Shown: positions 7,560 to 16,720 of the stretch, one piece after another
Layout of the letters: each line of letters starts with the position of its first letter
Numbering within the stretch: the first letter of the stretch is position 1
NCBI RefSeq assembly: GCF_000379685.1
Contig: NZ_KB903249.1
Location: 352,795 to 416,794 of the forward strand
Reading direction: 5' to 3'
DNA: 64,000 nucleotides
DNA from: Catelliglobosispora koreensis DSM 44566
GTDB lineage: Bacteria; Actinomycetota; Actinomycetes; Mycobacteriales; Micromonosporaceae
The notes under the pieces: model-generated
Databases searched by the model: none
The model's input: the letters and a program-made list of their open reading frames with translations, nothing else
What the model was told of the DNA's origin: nothing
Translations under genes and position numbers: made by a program

Positions 7560-7663
7560 TACTACTTTGATCTACGCATAACTATATCTATAAATTCAAG
7601 TTTCGGGTTCCTAACATTCCCTCTTAGTTGGCCATAAGCCACCTACAGAAGGGGAGGAAGAGA

Positions 7664-9865
7664 ATGCGGGCAGCACTTGGGCTCGCGGCAGTCCTCGTGG
7701 CAGGATCTGCCGCGATCGGCTCGGCGGCTACGGCCGCACCGGTGCAGGGGCAAGTCCTCTACGCCGGGGAAGCCAATGCCGTCAGCGGCTCGTACATCGT
7801 CGTGTTCAACAACAACGGCGTGGCCGCCTCCAGTGTCGACACTGAGGCCGCCAAGCTAGCCGGCAAATACGCCGGAAACGTTGGGCACACCTACAAACAC
7901 GCCCTGCGTGGTTTTTCCGCGCAACTGAGCGAGAAAGCGGCACGCGAAATCGCGGCCCTGCCGAACGTAGCGTTCGTTCAGCAGGACCGGACCGTGCGGC
8001 ACTTCGGCACCCAGACGCCCACACCTTCATGGGGTCTGGACCGAATCGATCAGCGGGCCTTGCCCCTGAACAACTCCTTCACGTACCCGAACACCGCTAA
8101 CAACGTGAAGGCGTACATCATCGACACCGGTATCCGCACCACGCACTCCGACTTCGGAGGACGTGCGGTGTGGGGTACCAACACCACCGGGGATGGCAAC
8201 AACACCGACTGCAACGGGCACGGCACGCACGTTGCCAGCACCACCGCCGGAACGACCTACGGTGTGGCCAAGGCCGCGTCGCTGGTCGCCGTCAAGGTGC
8301 TCAACTGCGCCGGCAGCGGCACCTTCGCTGGTGTCATCGCCGGTATCGACTGGGTCACCGCTGACCACGCTGCGGGTGCCCCCGCCGTAGCGAACATGTC
8401 ACTAGGTGGCGGGTTCGACCAGGCCGTGAACAACGCGGTTACCGCCTCGATCGCTGACGGTGTCTCGTATGCGCTCGCGGCTGGAAACGACAACGGCGCC
8501 AACGCCTGCAACGTTTCCCCGGCTTCGACCCCGAATGCCATCACCGTTGGCTCGACGACGAACACCGACGCGCGTTCGTCGTTCTCCAACATCGGAACCT
8601 GCCTGGACATCTTCGCGCCAGGTAGCTCCATCACCGCCGCGTGGAACACCAACGACACCGCCACCAACACCATCAGTGGCACGTCGATGGCCACGCCACA
8701 CGTTGCCGGGGCCGCCGCACTCGTCCTCGGCACCAACCCTTCGTGGACGCCGCTGCAGGTGCGCGACTTCCTCGTCAACAACGCCACCAACGGTGTCGTG
8801 ACGAGCCCAGGCACCGGCTCCCCGAACAAGCTGCTCTACGTCGTGAATGAAGCCCCCACGCAGGACTTCTCGATCGCCGTGTCGCCGACGTCTGGCGCCG
8901 TTAACCCGGGCAGCTCCCTGACCGCGACGGTCAGCACCACCACTACTGTTGGTGCGCCGCAGGCGGTTTCGCTGTCGGCCTCGGGCGCGCCTGCTGGCGT
9001 GACCGTGTCCTTCAGCCCGTCGTCGATCACCTCCGGTGCGTCGTCGACCATGACCATCGCCACGACCGGATCGGCGCCCGCGGGCACCTACCCGATCGTC
9101 ATCAACGGCGATGGTGCGGTGACGGATCACTCCGTGACGTTCTCGTTGACTATCAACGGTGCGCCCGGTTGCTCCGGCACCAACGGTAACGACGTGTCCA
9201 TTCCGGACAACACGACGGTCAACAGCCCGATCACGATTTCCGGTTGCACCGGAAACGGTTCGGCCACCTCGACCGTCGCCGTCAACATCGTGCACACCTA
9301 CATCGGTGACCTCATCGTGTCGCTCATCGCGCCCGATGGCACCGCTTACGTGCTGCACAACCGCACCGGTGGCAGCGCCGACAACATCAACACCACCTAC
9401 ACGGTGAACCTGTCGTCGGAGGCCTCAAACGGCACCTGGAACCTGCGGGTTCAAGACGCCGCTTCGGCCGACACCGGTTACATCAACACGTGGACGCTGA
9501 ACCTCGGCGGTGGCGGCTCGCCAACGTGCACCGGCACCAACCCGACTGACGTGACCATCCCCGACAACACGACCGTGAACAGCACCATCGCGCTGTCCGG
9601 TTGCACGGGTAACGGTTCGTCAACGGCACAGATCGCTGTCGCGATCGTCCACACCTACATCGGTGACCTCGTCGTGACTCTGGTCGCGCCGGACGGTTCG
9701 ACCTACGTCCTGCACAACCGGACCGGTGGCAGCGCCGACAACATCAACCAGACGTACACGGTGAACCTGTCGTCCGAACCGAAGAACGGCACCTGGACCT
9801 TGCGTGTTCAGGACGCCGCTTCGATCGACACCGGTTACATCAACAGCTGGTCGATCACCCTGTAA
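7664..9865 (+). CDS. Secreted S8 subtilase with duplicated P domains
   Basis: 733 residues starting at the ATG preceded by GGGGAGG. Order: signal peptide (1-25), inhibitor I9 propeptide (about 42-107, SYIVVFNN to FVQQDRTVRHF), peptidase S8 (about 115-400), an Ig-like domain (about 405-505) and two P/Homo-B domains (about 508-620 and 625-733). The catalytic triad is D154 (IIDTGIR), H189 (GHGTHVAS) and S341 (GTSMATPHVAG), with the oxyanion Asn in AAGNDNGAN. The two P domains are near copies (HTYIGDL, VLHNRTGGSADNIN and DTGYIN in both), and a third copy ends the M14 carboxypeptidase at 51 kb. Likely an extracellular protease processed by loss of the propeptide. Confidence 0.95.
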   Translation: MRAALGLAAVLVAGSAAIGSAATAAPVQGQVLYAGEANAVSGSYIVVFNNNGVAASSVDTEAAKLAGKYAGNVGHTYKHALRGFSAQLSEKAAREIAALPNVAFVQQDRTVRHFGTQTPTPSWGLDRIDQRALPLNNSFTYPNTANNVKAYIIDTGIRTTHSDFGGRAVWGTNTTGDGNNTDCNGHGTHVASTTAGTTYGVAKAASLVAVKVLNCAGSGTFAGVIAGIDWVTADHAAGAPAVANMSLGGGFDQAVNNAVTASIADGVSYALAAGNDNGANACNVSPASTPNAITVGSTTNTDARSSFSNIGTCLDIFAPGSSITAAWNTNDTATNTISGTSMATPHVAGAAALVLGTNPSWTPLQVRDFLVNNATNGVVTSPGTGSPNKLLYVVNEAPTQDFSIAVSPTSGAVNPGSSLTATVSTTTTVGAPQAVSLSASGAPAGVTVSFSPSSITSGASSTMTIATTGSAPAGTYPIVINGDGAVTDHSVTFSLTINGAPGCSGTNGNDVSIPDNTTVNSPITISGCTGNGSATSTVAVNIVHTYIGDLIVSLIAPDGTAYVLHNRTGGSADNINTTYTVNLSSEASNGTWNLRVQDAASADTGYINTWTLNLGGGGSPTCTGTNPTDVTIPDNTTVNSTIALSGCTGNGSSTAQIAVAIVHTYIGDLVVTLVAPDGSTYVLHNRTGGSADNINQTYTVNLSSEPKNGTWTLRVQDAASIDTGYINSWSITL

Positions 9866-9875
9866 GTATCCCTTT

Positions 9876-9921
9876 GAGGTCCGTGCACTCCCGTCTCGCG
9901 GGGGTGCACGGATCTTTTTGG
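9876..9921 (+). terminator. Rho-independent terminator of the subtilase gene
   Basis: GTCCGTGCACTCCC and GGGGGTGCACGGAT form a GC-rich stem with a short loop (gtctcgc), followed by a run of T (TCTTTTT). It lies just after the stop at 9865 and is the clearest intrinsic terminator in the window. Confidence 0.85.
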
Positions 9922-10576
9922 GCTCTAGCACACTGTGGACACTCAGTCTGTCGATCGGGCTCGCCCCGAAATTCGTGGCGCCTAAGCAAACTTCATGATG
10001 CGCGATGAGTCGTATGTGGACCGTGCCGAAGCCGCCATGCGAGCCCGTTCCCGGAAGACGCGGCGGGACCGCTGCTCCTGCAAGGTGATGAATCGCGCTT
10101 TTGCCTCGCCGCATTTGGCAGTGGTCGCGGGTGCGATAGGTGTGGGTTTAGTGCCTACGCTGGTGCCCGCATGGGTGCGGGCAGATCGCGTGACGATGGA
10201 CTTCATCGAACGTGCAGGTCAGCGGGTTTGCGATCTTCGGATTTGCGCTGGGCCAGCGCAGTGGGGCAGCGAAACGATCTACAGCGATGGGGGTTTAGCT
10301 GCCCGAAGGGAGGTTCCGGGGCAAAATTCTTCTGCCCGCGTGGACTGTCCCAGCTCTGTGACCAGGGCGAAAAACTAGGCGAGTTAAGCGATGAAATGAC
10401 CCCACGCATGCGGGCAGGAGGCATAGGGACTGTGCGAGCACTCATGAGGTGAAGGAAGTGTGTGCACGGCAACGGATTTCGCCCGCGCTCAGGCAGGATG
10501 TCGGAAAGAAGCCTGGGATGCGCGGACCGGGATGTCCTCGCGGGAGGAACGGCCGCAACCATGTGCGGCGTCGGAA
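9922..10576. other. 655-bp stretch without a recognisable gene
   Basis: Open frames on both strands here (for example a plus frame with ATG at 10088, 96 codons) have no recognisable domain, mixed third-base composition and poor start signals, so I do not call them. The stretch holds several perfect stems: TGCCCGCA-tggg-TGCGGGCA near 10164-10184, GCGCTGG-GCCAGCGC near 10247-10262, and GGGCAGC pairing with GCTGCCC (10264-10310). It could be the leader of the DUF2809 gene, a non-coding RNA or decayed sequence. None of the riboswitch consensus cores I checked by eye is present. Confidence 0.4.
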
Positions 10577-10588
10577 ATGAGGTTTTGC

Positions 10589-11131
10589 ATGAAGGTCCGG
10601 CTGATCGCGTTGGTGGCGGCAGGGGTGGTTTTGGCGGTCGCGTTCGCGATCCGGGCGCTGGATGACGGTTTGCTGGAACAGTATTCGGGGACGGCGTTGT
10701 ACGCGACGATGGTGTTCGCGGGCGTGTATGTCCTCTGGCCCAAGACGAAAGTCATCACGGCAGGCGTGATGGCGATCGCGTTTTGCTGGGCGGTGGAGCT
10801 GAGTCAGCTGACCGGCATCCCGAAAATCTTGTCGGACAAGAGTATTGTCGCCCGACTCGTGCTCGGGGTGCGGTTCGATCCGGTGGACATGTTGTGGTAT
10901 CCCGTCGGCGTGGTCCCGTTGTTAATCGGAGCGCAGTGCTACCACTGGGTCAAGACGGCCCGCGCGCTGAGCCGGCACGACGCCGAAGATGATGCCGACG
11001 GCAGCGGAAACGCCGAAGGCGAGGGCGATCGACCAAGCGGTGACGGCAGACGGCACGGGCGTCAATGCGGAGGTCAGCACAGCGGCACCGATGCCCAAAG
11101 CGATGCCCACGACACCGCCGACAGTCGTTAG
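10589..11131 (+). CDS. DUF2809-like membrane protein with an antisense-overlapping tail
   Basis: 180 residues from the ATG preceded by TGAGG. Residues 1-120 have three to four membrane helices ([72 protein letters not shown]), with the ELSQLTGIP and DPVDMLWYPVG motifs of DUF2809. The last 60 residues are low-complexity, Asp/Gly/His/Arg-rich, and antisense to the last 210 bp of the ABC permease gene. A stop exists in another frame near 10970, so a lost stop or an indel is likely. An alternative start is ATG 10577. Function unknown. Confidence 0.7.
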   Translation: MKVRLIALVAAGVVLAVAFAIRALDDGLLEQYSGTALYATMVFAGVYVLWPKTKVITAGVMAIAFCWAVELSQLTGIPKILSDKSIVARLVLGVRFDPVDMLWYPVGVVPLLIGAQCYHWVKTARALSRHDAEDDADGSGNAEGEGDRPSGDGRRHGRQCGGQHSGTDAQSDAHDTADSR

Positions 11132-12106
11132 CAGAACGGCTTCAAGCAAGAACTGGATGCCGATGTCGCGGGGCCGGGCGCCAACCGCTTTGCGCAGGCC
11201 AATTTCACGCGTTCGCTCGCGGACCGAGACCAGCATGATGTTGGAAACCCCAACGCCGCCAACGAGAAGTGAGATCCCGGCGATCGCCGCCAGCACCGTC
11301 GTGAGAATTCCCAAGATATCTCCGAGTACGCCGAGAATCTGTTCCTGCGTCACAGCGGAGAATTCGGTGTCGGGGTGGCGGCGTGACAGTTCCGCGATCA
11401 GCTCGTCGCCAAGGGCGGCGATGGTTTCGCGGTCGGGGGCCTTGACGGCGAAAGCGTCCACTCGACCGGTGCCGAACAGGCGTTGCGCGGTCGTGATGGG
11501 CATGTGGACTTCGTTGTCGCGATCGATGCCGAGACTTTGCCCCAGCGGTTCGAAGACGCCGACCACGCGGAAACGAACCCCGGCCACGGTTACCTGCTGG
11601 CCGACGGCGTCTCGTTCGCCGAAGAGTTCACGGGCGACTTTCGCGCCGAGGACGGCCACGCGGCGGCCGGTGTCGACGTCGGTTCGCGTGAAGTAGGAGC
11701 CGCTCTTGATGTCGCGCAAGAACACCTTTGGCGTGGTCTCCATGACGCCGTTGATGGTCGTGAAGGTGGAGGCGTTGCCAGCGCGCACGATTTCGCCGGA
11801 GGCTAGGTTGGCCGTCACGCGTTCGCGGTCGCCCGCTATTTTCACGACCGCTTCGAGGTCGCTGTTGTCCATTCGCGACACTGTCGGCGCGGCGCCGAGG
11901 CTGACCTGACCGGGCACGACGATGAGCAGGTTGGAGCCGAGTCCTTCGACCTGTGCCTCAACGGTGTTCTTGGTGCCGGTGCCGAGGGCGACGAGCACGA
12001 CGACGGCGGCCACGCCAATCACCATGCCGAGCATAGTCAGGAGACTGCGCATTCTGTTGGCGCGCAAGGCATCCATGGCCACACGCCAGGCTTCGGCCAT
12101 CCTCAT
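10922..12106 (-). CDS. MacB-type ABC transporter permease
   Basis: 394 residues. N-terminal helix after [42 protein letters not shown], a MacB periplasmic core domain (about 45-230, with [21 protein letters not shown]) and the FtsX-like domain with three helices ([43 protein letters not shown], the last helices, [17 protein letters not shown]). It forms the membrane part of a tripartite-like exporter with the ATPase and adaptor upstream. The start overlaps the ATPase stop by 4 bp. The substrate (peptide, lipid or lipoprotein) cannot be told from sequence. Confidence 0.93.
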   Translation of the reverse strand: MRMAEAWRVAMDALRANRMRSLLTMLGMVIGVAAVVVLVALGTGTKNTVEAQVEGLGSNLLIVVPGQVSLGAAPTVSRMDNSDLEAVVKIAGDRERVTANLASGEIVRAGNASTFTTINGVMETTPKVFLRDIKSGSYFTRTDVDTGRRVAVLGAKVARELFGERDAVGQQVTVAGVRFRVVGVFEPLGQSLGIDRDNEVHMPITTAQRLFGTGRVDAFAVKAPDRETIAALGDELIAELSRRHPDTEFSAVTQEQILGVLGDILGILTTVLAAIAGISLLVGGVGVSNIMLVSVRERTREIGLRKAVGARPRDIGIQFLLEAVLLTTVGGVVGIALGIGAAVLTSALTPVPSAVTAWSIALAFGVSAAVGIIFGVVPAQRAGRLDPVVALRSD

Positions 12107-12765
12107 GCCACGATCTCCCCGTCGCGCATGGTGATTTTGCGGGTCGCGCGGCTGGCGACTTCGAGGTCGTGGGTGACGATGACGAGGGCGACGCCGTCAC
12201 GGTTGAGTTCTTCGAGCAACTCCAAGACGGCTTGTCCTGTCTTCGTGTCCAGGTTTCCAGTGGGCTCGTCGGCGAGCAGGACCTTGGGCTCCGTCACGAG
12301 GGCCCGGGCGATCGCGACCCGTTGCTGTTCCCCGCCGGACATCTGGTTGGGCCGGTGCCCGGTGCGGTGGCCGAGCCCGACGCGCTCAAGTGTTTGCTGC
12401 GCTTTGGCCCGGCGTTCGCGGGTCGCGATGCCGCGATAGACCAGTGGCAGCGCGACGTTGTCGAGAGCGGTCGTGCGGGGCAGCAAGTGGAATGCCTGGA
12501 AGACAAAGCCAATCGTTTCATTGCGCAACTTGGCCATCTCGGGTGCTGTCTTGTCAGACACGTCTTGCCCATCGATGAGCAGCTTGCCGGCGCTGGGGCG
12601 GTCGAGCGCGCCCAGCAGATGCATCAGCGTGGACTTCCCGGAACCCGATGGCCCAATGATGGCAACGTAATCGCCTGCCGCGATGTTCAGGGACACTCCG
12701 CGCAGGGCGGGCACGCTGACGCCTTCAAGGTCGTACGTTCGCGTGACGTCGACGGCCTCGATCAC
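12103..12765 (-). CDS. MacB/LolD-type ABC transporter ATPase
   Basis: 220 residues starting at GTG, coupled to the adaptor stop (GTGA). Walker [11 protein letters not shown]-loop in [10 protein letters not shown], signature MSGGEQQR, Walker B and D-loop [12 protein letters not shown], and H-loop IVTHD are all present, so it should be an active ATPase. Length and the short N-terminus fit the LolD/MacB class, which powers the permease encoded next. Confidence 0.95.
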   Translation of the reverse strand: MIEAVDVTRTYDLEGVSVPALRGVSLNIAAGDYVAIIGPSGSGKSTLMHLLGALDRPSAGKLLIDGQDVSDKTAPEMAKLRNETIGFVFQAFHLLPRTTALDNVALPLVYRGIATRERRAKAQQTLERVGLGHRTGHRPNQMSGGEQQRVAIARALVTEPKVLLADEPTGNLDTKTGQAVLELLEELNRDGVALVIVTHDLEVASRATRKITMRDGEIVA

Positions 12766-14057
12766 GGCAGCGGGTCTCCCTCGGTCACCTTGTCGGCTCC
12801 CTTGACGACGATCGTCTCGCCCTCACGGAGCCCTTCGGTGATCTCAAGGACATCGCGCCCGGCGACACCCGTGGTAATCCGGCGTTTTTCGGCTTTGCCA
12901 TCGCGGTTCTTGACCCAGACGGTGTCTAAGCCGTCGGCACTGAACACGGCCGCTGCCGGGACGCACAGTTTGCCCACGGCTTCTTTGACTTTCAGCCTGA
13001 TGAGCGCGCTCATGCCGGGGCGGGGAGTCACGCTGGTGTGCTTGAGCACCAGGTGAACTTTGTAGGCCACGGCACCGCGGCTGTTCGCCGTGGGCAGCAG
13101 GTCGATCGCGGTCACCTCGGCGCGCAGCTCCGCACCAGGAGCGGCGTCCAGTTCGGCGTCGGCGGGCAGGCCTGGCTTGACGAGCAAGATGTCGGTTTCG
13201 TCGACCTCGGCCACGAGGCCGAGTTCGGAGGTGTCGACGATCGTGAGAATCGCGGTGCCTGGTGTGACCGGGCTGCCAATGTTGATATTTCCGCTCACTC
13301 CGGGCAAAGCGCCCGTTGGCGCGGCGGGCATTCCAGCACCAGACAGCAGATCCGTCAGGCTGGACGGTGCCGCTGCCGCGGACGCGCCGCCCAGCTGGAC
13401 GGTGCCGCCGAAGGGCGCCGTGATGGTCAGGGCGTCCACATTGGACTTAGCGAGATCGAAGGCTTGCTGCGCCTGCATCACCTGGGCTTGGGTGAGCGCC
13501 TTCATGGCCTGGCCCAGCGAAGAGATGCCCTTCTCGACACCCTTGATCAAGCCCCAGGTGGTCTGCGAAGCCTCGCCGTAACGCCGTTCAGCGGTGGTGA
13601 TCCCGGCCAGCGCCTTGTCCCGCAACGTGGGGTCGGTGATCAGTGCGGCAGCCGAACGAGCTTCGGTGAACGCTTCAGCCGCCCGCTCGTCCAGCGCCTT
13701 CTGCACGCCACCAAGATTGACCTTGGTGCTGCCACCGCCGGCCTTCTTAGCCGCGTCGAGAGCCGCCTGCGCCTGGGCTAAACGGGCCGTCGCCTCGGGG
13801 GAATCGATCACGGCGACGGTCTGTCCCGCGGCGACTGTCGCACCTGGTGCCACCAGCAGTTGTGCCAGTGTTCCCTTGGCAGGCGAGGTCAGCGAAACCG
13901 CGCCACGGGCAGTCACCGAAGCGGGCGCTTCGACCACTTCACTCACGGTGCCGCGGCTGACTTGCGCCACGGTCACCTCGGGGGCGTCATCACACGACGC
14001 GGCGGTCAGGGTCAGGACGAGGGCAGTAGCACTCAGCAGCACGAGGGGTCGCACCAA
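12762..14057 (-). CDS. Membrane-fusion-like adaptor lipoprotein (HlyD/RND family)
   Basis: 431 residues. The start is TTG at 14057 or GTG one codon later. The signal peptide ends in a lipobox-like sequence (LTLTAASC), so it is probably a lipoprotein. A biotinyl-lipoyl-like domain follows (LTSPAKGTLAQLLVAPGATVAAGQTVAVIDS), then a coiled-coil hairpin (about 90-210, Ala/Gln-rich), a second lipoyl half (ITAPFGGTVQL), a beta-barrel (EVTAIDLLP, VHLVLKHTSVTPRPGMSALIRLKV) and the membrane-proximal domain (ITTGVAGRDVLEITEGLREGETIVV). It is first in the three-gene export operon. Confidence 0.92.
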   Translation of the reverse strand: MVRPLVLLSATALVLTLTAASCDDAPEVTVAQVSRGTVSEVVEAPASVTARGAVSLTSPAKGTLAQLLVAPGATVAAGQTVAVIDSPEATARLAQAQAALDAAKKAGGGSTKVNLGGVQKALDERAAEAFTEARSAAALITDPTLRDKALAGITTAERRYGEASQTTWGLIKGVEKGISSLGQAMKALTQAQVMQAQQAFDLAKSNVDALTITAPFGGTVQLGGASAAAAPSSLTDLLSGAGMPAAPTGALPGVSGNINIGSPVTPGTAILTIVDTSELGLVAEVDETDILLVKPGLPADAELDAAPGAELRAEVTAIDLLPTANSRGAVAYKVHLVLKHTSVTPRPGMSALIRLKVKEAVGKLCVPAAAVFSADGLDTVWVKNRDGKAEKRRITTGVAGRDVLEITEGLREGETIVVKGADKVTEGDPLP

Positions 14058-14070
14058 GCGATCGTAACCG

Positions 14071-14277
14071 CTAGCCCCGAACCTCCAGATTGGACATCAG
14101 CTCGGCGGTCGCCGCGGTGATGGCGGCGACGGCTTTGTCGAACGCTTCGGCGTTGTGCGCGGCTGGCTTCCGGAAACCCGACACTTTCCGGACGTACTGC
14201 AAAGCCGCAGCGTGATAGTCGTCCTCGGTGACCAGTTCTTCGTACGGTGGGCGCAATGTCTTGATGCTTCGGCACAT
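14071..14277 (-). CDS. DUF2277 family small protein
   Basis: 68 residues starting MCRSIKTLRPPYEE, the diagnostic opening of DUF2277, followed by two helical segments (EDDYHAAALQYVRKVSGFRKP, AFDKAVAAITAATAELMSNL). Small, soluble and of unknown function. The longer frame upstream (30 extra codons) is rejected because family members begin at this Met. It lies 19 bp from the divergent membrane protein and downstream of nothing on its strand. Confidence 0.85.
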   Translation of the reverse strand: MCRSIKTLRPPYEELVTEDDYHAAALQYVRKVSGFRKPAAHNAEAFDKAVAAITAATAELMSNLEVRG

Positions 14278-14296
14278 GCCCCCCATTATTCCTCGC

Positions 14297-14818
14297 ATGC
14301 AACCAGAAGTATCTGGCACTACGACCGCTAGCCCGCTGGCCGAATCGGCTCGCGGCTGGCAAAACATTCAGCTCGCCGTGATGGGGTTCATCGGTTTTTG
14401 CGGCGTGCTGAAGATGGGCACCGAGCAGGCCGGCCCGGAGTGGCTGGGCTGGTGGTCCACGGGCATGTCCGTCCTGGCCCTGATCACCTCGGTGTTCTCG
14501 ACCTGGATGGTCGGCAGCGTGGCCTTTCCCACTCTTGGTGCCGAGGCGCAGATGCCGCCCTCGGCGCCTGGCCGGCTCAAGAGCGGCATCGTGATGACGT
14601 TCATCTCGGTGGCGATGATGGCTCTCGCCGGGGCGGCCGGCTGGTGGCCCTCGTCTGGCGACAACATCAAGGTCACGGCACAGGACGGCGAAGTCGCGTG
14701 CGGAACGAAGGTCGACGGCGCGCCCGCTGGTCAGCTTTGGCTGGAGACCGCCGACGGGACTGTCCGGGTCAACCTCAGCGGGCTTGCTGACATGGAAGTC
14801 GTGGGTTCCTGCGAATGA
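14297..14818 (+). CDS. Membrane protein of unknown function
   Basis: 173 residues with three likely helices (WQNIQLAVMGFIGFCGVL, WWSTGMSVLALITSVFSTWMV, KSGIVMTFISVAMMALAGAAGWW) and a C-terminal soluble segment of about 60 residues (ITVTAQDG-like beta pattern, with C and a terminal GSCE). I do not recognise the family. The ATG at 14297 is only 19 bp from the divergent DUF2277 start, so one or both messages may be leaderless. An upstream in-frame start at 14228 would overlap DUF2277 and is less likely. Confidence 0.7.
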   Translation: MQPEVSGTTTASPLAESARGWQNIQLAVMGFIGFCGVLKMGTEQAGPEWLGWWSTGMSVLALITSVFSTWMVGSVAFPTLGAEAQMPPSAPGRLKSGIVMTFISVAMMALAGAAGWWPSSGDNIKVTAQDGEVACGTKVDGAPAGQLWLETADGTVRVNLSGLADMEVVGSCE

Positions 14819-14823
14819 TGAGT

Positions 14824-14850
14824 GTGGTGCCCGCGATCGGCGGGCACCAC
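14824..14850. terminator. Bidirectional hairpin terminator
   Basis: A perfect 11-bp stem GTGGTGCCCGC / GCGGGCACCAC around a 5-nt loop (GATCG), placed between the convergent membrane-protein gene and proS. Confidence 0.8.
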
Positions 14851-14853
14851 AAG

Positions 14854-16539
14854 CTACGACAAGGCGCTCTTGAGATGGGACGCCACATCGGGCAGCGGAA
14901 TGTGCACGGTTTCGCGGGTGCGCCGGTCGGTGACTTCCGCCGTCCCGTTGCCGATGCCCCGTGCGCTAACCGTCACGCGGAACGGGATGCCGGTCAGTTC
15001 GATGTCGCTGAACTTGACGCCAGGGCGCTCGTCGCGGTCATCGAGGATGACTTCCACTCCCGCTGATTGCAGCGCGGACTGTAGTCCCTGCGCGGCCCGT
15101 GACACCTCAGGTGCCGAGCCGAGCTGGGCGATGGCCACGTGGAAAGGTGCCACCGCGATGGGCCAGATGATGCCGGCGTCATCGTGGCTGTTTTCCACGA
15201 TGGCCGCCATCGCCCGCTCCACACCGATGCCGTAGGAACCCATGATCGGCGTGATGCGGCTGCCATCTTGCCCTAGCACTGACACGCCAAGGGTTTCGGT
15301 GAACTTGTAGCCGAGCTTGAAGATGTGCCCGACCTCGACCGTGCGCACGACCTCGACTGGCTGGCCGCAGCGGGGGCAGGCCTCGCCCGCGATCACTTCG
15401 CGCAGATCGGTGAACTGTCCAATGAGGATGTCGCGGCAGGTGTCGACGCCCTTGAGGTGGAAGCCATCGCGGTTCGCGCCGGTGACCATGTCGCGCCGTT
15501 CACGAAGTGCTTCGTCGGCGATGACGGGGATGTGTTTGACACCAACGGCTCCCAGGCTGCCGGGCATCGCTCCTAGCGCCTCCTGGATCTCGGCGGGCTG
15601 GGCCGGCCTGATGTCAGCGGCACCAAGGGAGTCGATGAGCTTCTGCTCGACTAAAGCGTGGTCACCGCGCAGCAAAACGAGAATGAGCTGACCGTCGGCC
15701 AGGTAGACCAGTGTTTTGATCTGGCGCTGTGCTGGCACGTCATAGTCACGGGCCAGGTCGTCGATCGTGCGCACGCCCGGCGTCGCGAACTCGTCCAGCG
15801 TGGCGTCATCGTCGTCGACGGCATCCAAAGTGGACGTCGCCTTCTCGACATTGGCCGCGTAACCACAGTTACACCGGATGACGAGGTCTTCCCCGGCACT
15901 GGTCGGGCACATGAACTCCCGTGAGTCGGAGCCGCCCATGATGCCGTTGGACGCCTCGACGGCGATCGCCGGAATGCTGAGCCGCGCGAAGATGCGGTGG
16001 TAGGCCTCGTATTGCTTCTCGAAGCTGACGTCGAGTCCAGCCGCGTCCAGGTCGAAGCTGTAGGCGTCCTTCATCGTGAACTCGCGCACCCGGATCAGTC
16101 CAGATTTCGGGCGGGGCTCGTCGCGGAATTTGGTCTGGAACTGGTACCACATCTGGGGAAGCTCACGGTAGGACTTGAGTTCGTCGGCGAACTCAGCGAA
16201 CACCTCTTCGTGGGTCATGCCCAGGGCGGTGTCGGTGCCTTTGCGGTCCTGCAGGCGGAACATCTCCGGGCCGATGAGCGACCAGCGGCCACTCTTTTGC
16301 CACAGCTCGGCCGGCTGCATCGTCGGCATCAAGAACTCCTGTGCCCCGATCGCGTCCATCTCCTGGCGGATGATCTCGATGATCTTCCGCCGGACCCGCA
16401 CCGCGAGCGGCAGCAGCGCGTAATGTCCCGCCATCAGCTGCCGGATGAACCCAGCCCGCAACAGGAGCCGGTGGCTGACGGCGTCGGCGCCCGCGGGCAC
16501 CTCGCGCAGCGTGGGAATGTGGAGCTCTGACCAGCGCAT
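14854..16539 (-). CDS. proS: Prolyl-tRNA synthetase, bacterial type
   Basis: 561 residues, class II aminoacyl-tRNA synthetase that charges tRNA-Pro. Motif 1 region near EIIRQEMDAIGAQEFLMPTMQPAELW; motif 2 around QFQTKFRDEPRPKSGLIRVREFTMKDAYSFD; motif 3 GSYGIGVERAMAAIVE. The central YbaK-like editing insertion (about 220-380) is present (DVPAQRQIKTLVY, VLLRGDHALVEQKL), as is the C-terminal anticodon-binding domain (PFHVAIAQLG, ILDDRDERPGVKFSDIELTGIP). Start MRWSELHIPTLREVP at 16539 is the usual one; upstream in-frame codons lack family homology. It stands alone. Confidence 0.96.
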   Translation of the reverse strand: MRWSELHIPTLREVPAGADAVSHRLLLRAGFIRQLMAGHYALLPLAVRVRRKIIEIIRQEMDAIGAQEFLMPTMQPAELWQKSGRWSLIGPEMFRLQDRKGTDTALGMTHEEVFAEFADELKSYRELPQMWYQFQTKFRDEPRPKSGLIRVREFTMKDAYSFDLDAAGLDVSFEKQYEAYHRIFARLSIPAIAVEASNGIMGGSDSREFMCPTSAGEDLVIRCNCGYAANVEKATSTLDAVDDDDATLDEFATPGVRTIDDLARDYDVPAQRQIKTLVYLADGQLILVLLRGDHALVEQKLIDSLGAADIRPAQPAEIQEALGAMPGSLGAVGVKHIPVIADEALRERRDMVTGANRDGFHLKGVDTCRDILIGQFTDLREVIAGEACPRCGQPVEVVRTVEVGHIFKLGYKFTETLGVSVLGQDGSRITPIMGSYGIGVERAMAAIVENSHDDAGIIWPIAVAPFHVAIAQLGSAPEVSRAAQGLQSALQSAGVEVILDDRDERPGVKFSDIELTGIPFRVTVSARGIGNGTAEVTDRRTRETVHIPLPDVASHLKSALS

Positions 16540-16614
16540 GCGAGCGATCCTAGCCACCTCACCTGGGAGCGCACCCCATTTACCCTCGCGAGTGCGCTCG
16601 CCCATGGACATCGT

Positions 16615-16720
16615 CTTGATCCACATCCCCAAGGCTGATCCACATCCCTTGCGGCATGATCAACAGGCGGTTTGATCACGTCCTGCGGGATGTGGATCTC
16701 GCATGTGGATGTGGATCAAG
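16615..16720. repeat. Large nested palindromic repeat
   Basis: Outer arms CTTGATCCACATCC (16615-16628) and GGATGTGGATCAAG (16707-16720) pair perfectly. Inner arms GATCCACATCCC (16637-16648) and GGGATGTGGATC (16687-16698) also pair, as do TGATCA (16657-16662) and TGATCA (16673-16678) around AACAGGCGGT. The inner part matches the repeat at 4791-4853. It lies between proS and the aldo/keto reductase, covering the reductase stop codon, so it may serve as that gene's terminator. Confidence 0.82.

Noticed and set aside
9995-10378. 127-codon plus-strand frame, with a possible signal-like start at 10088
   Set aside because: Mixed codon composition, no family, no ribosome binding site; kept only as part of the unassigned region.
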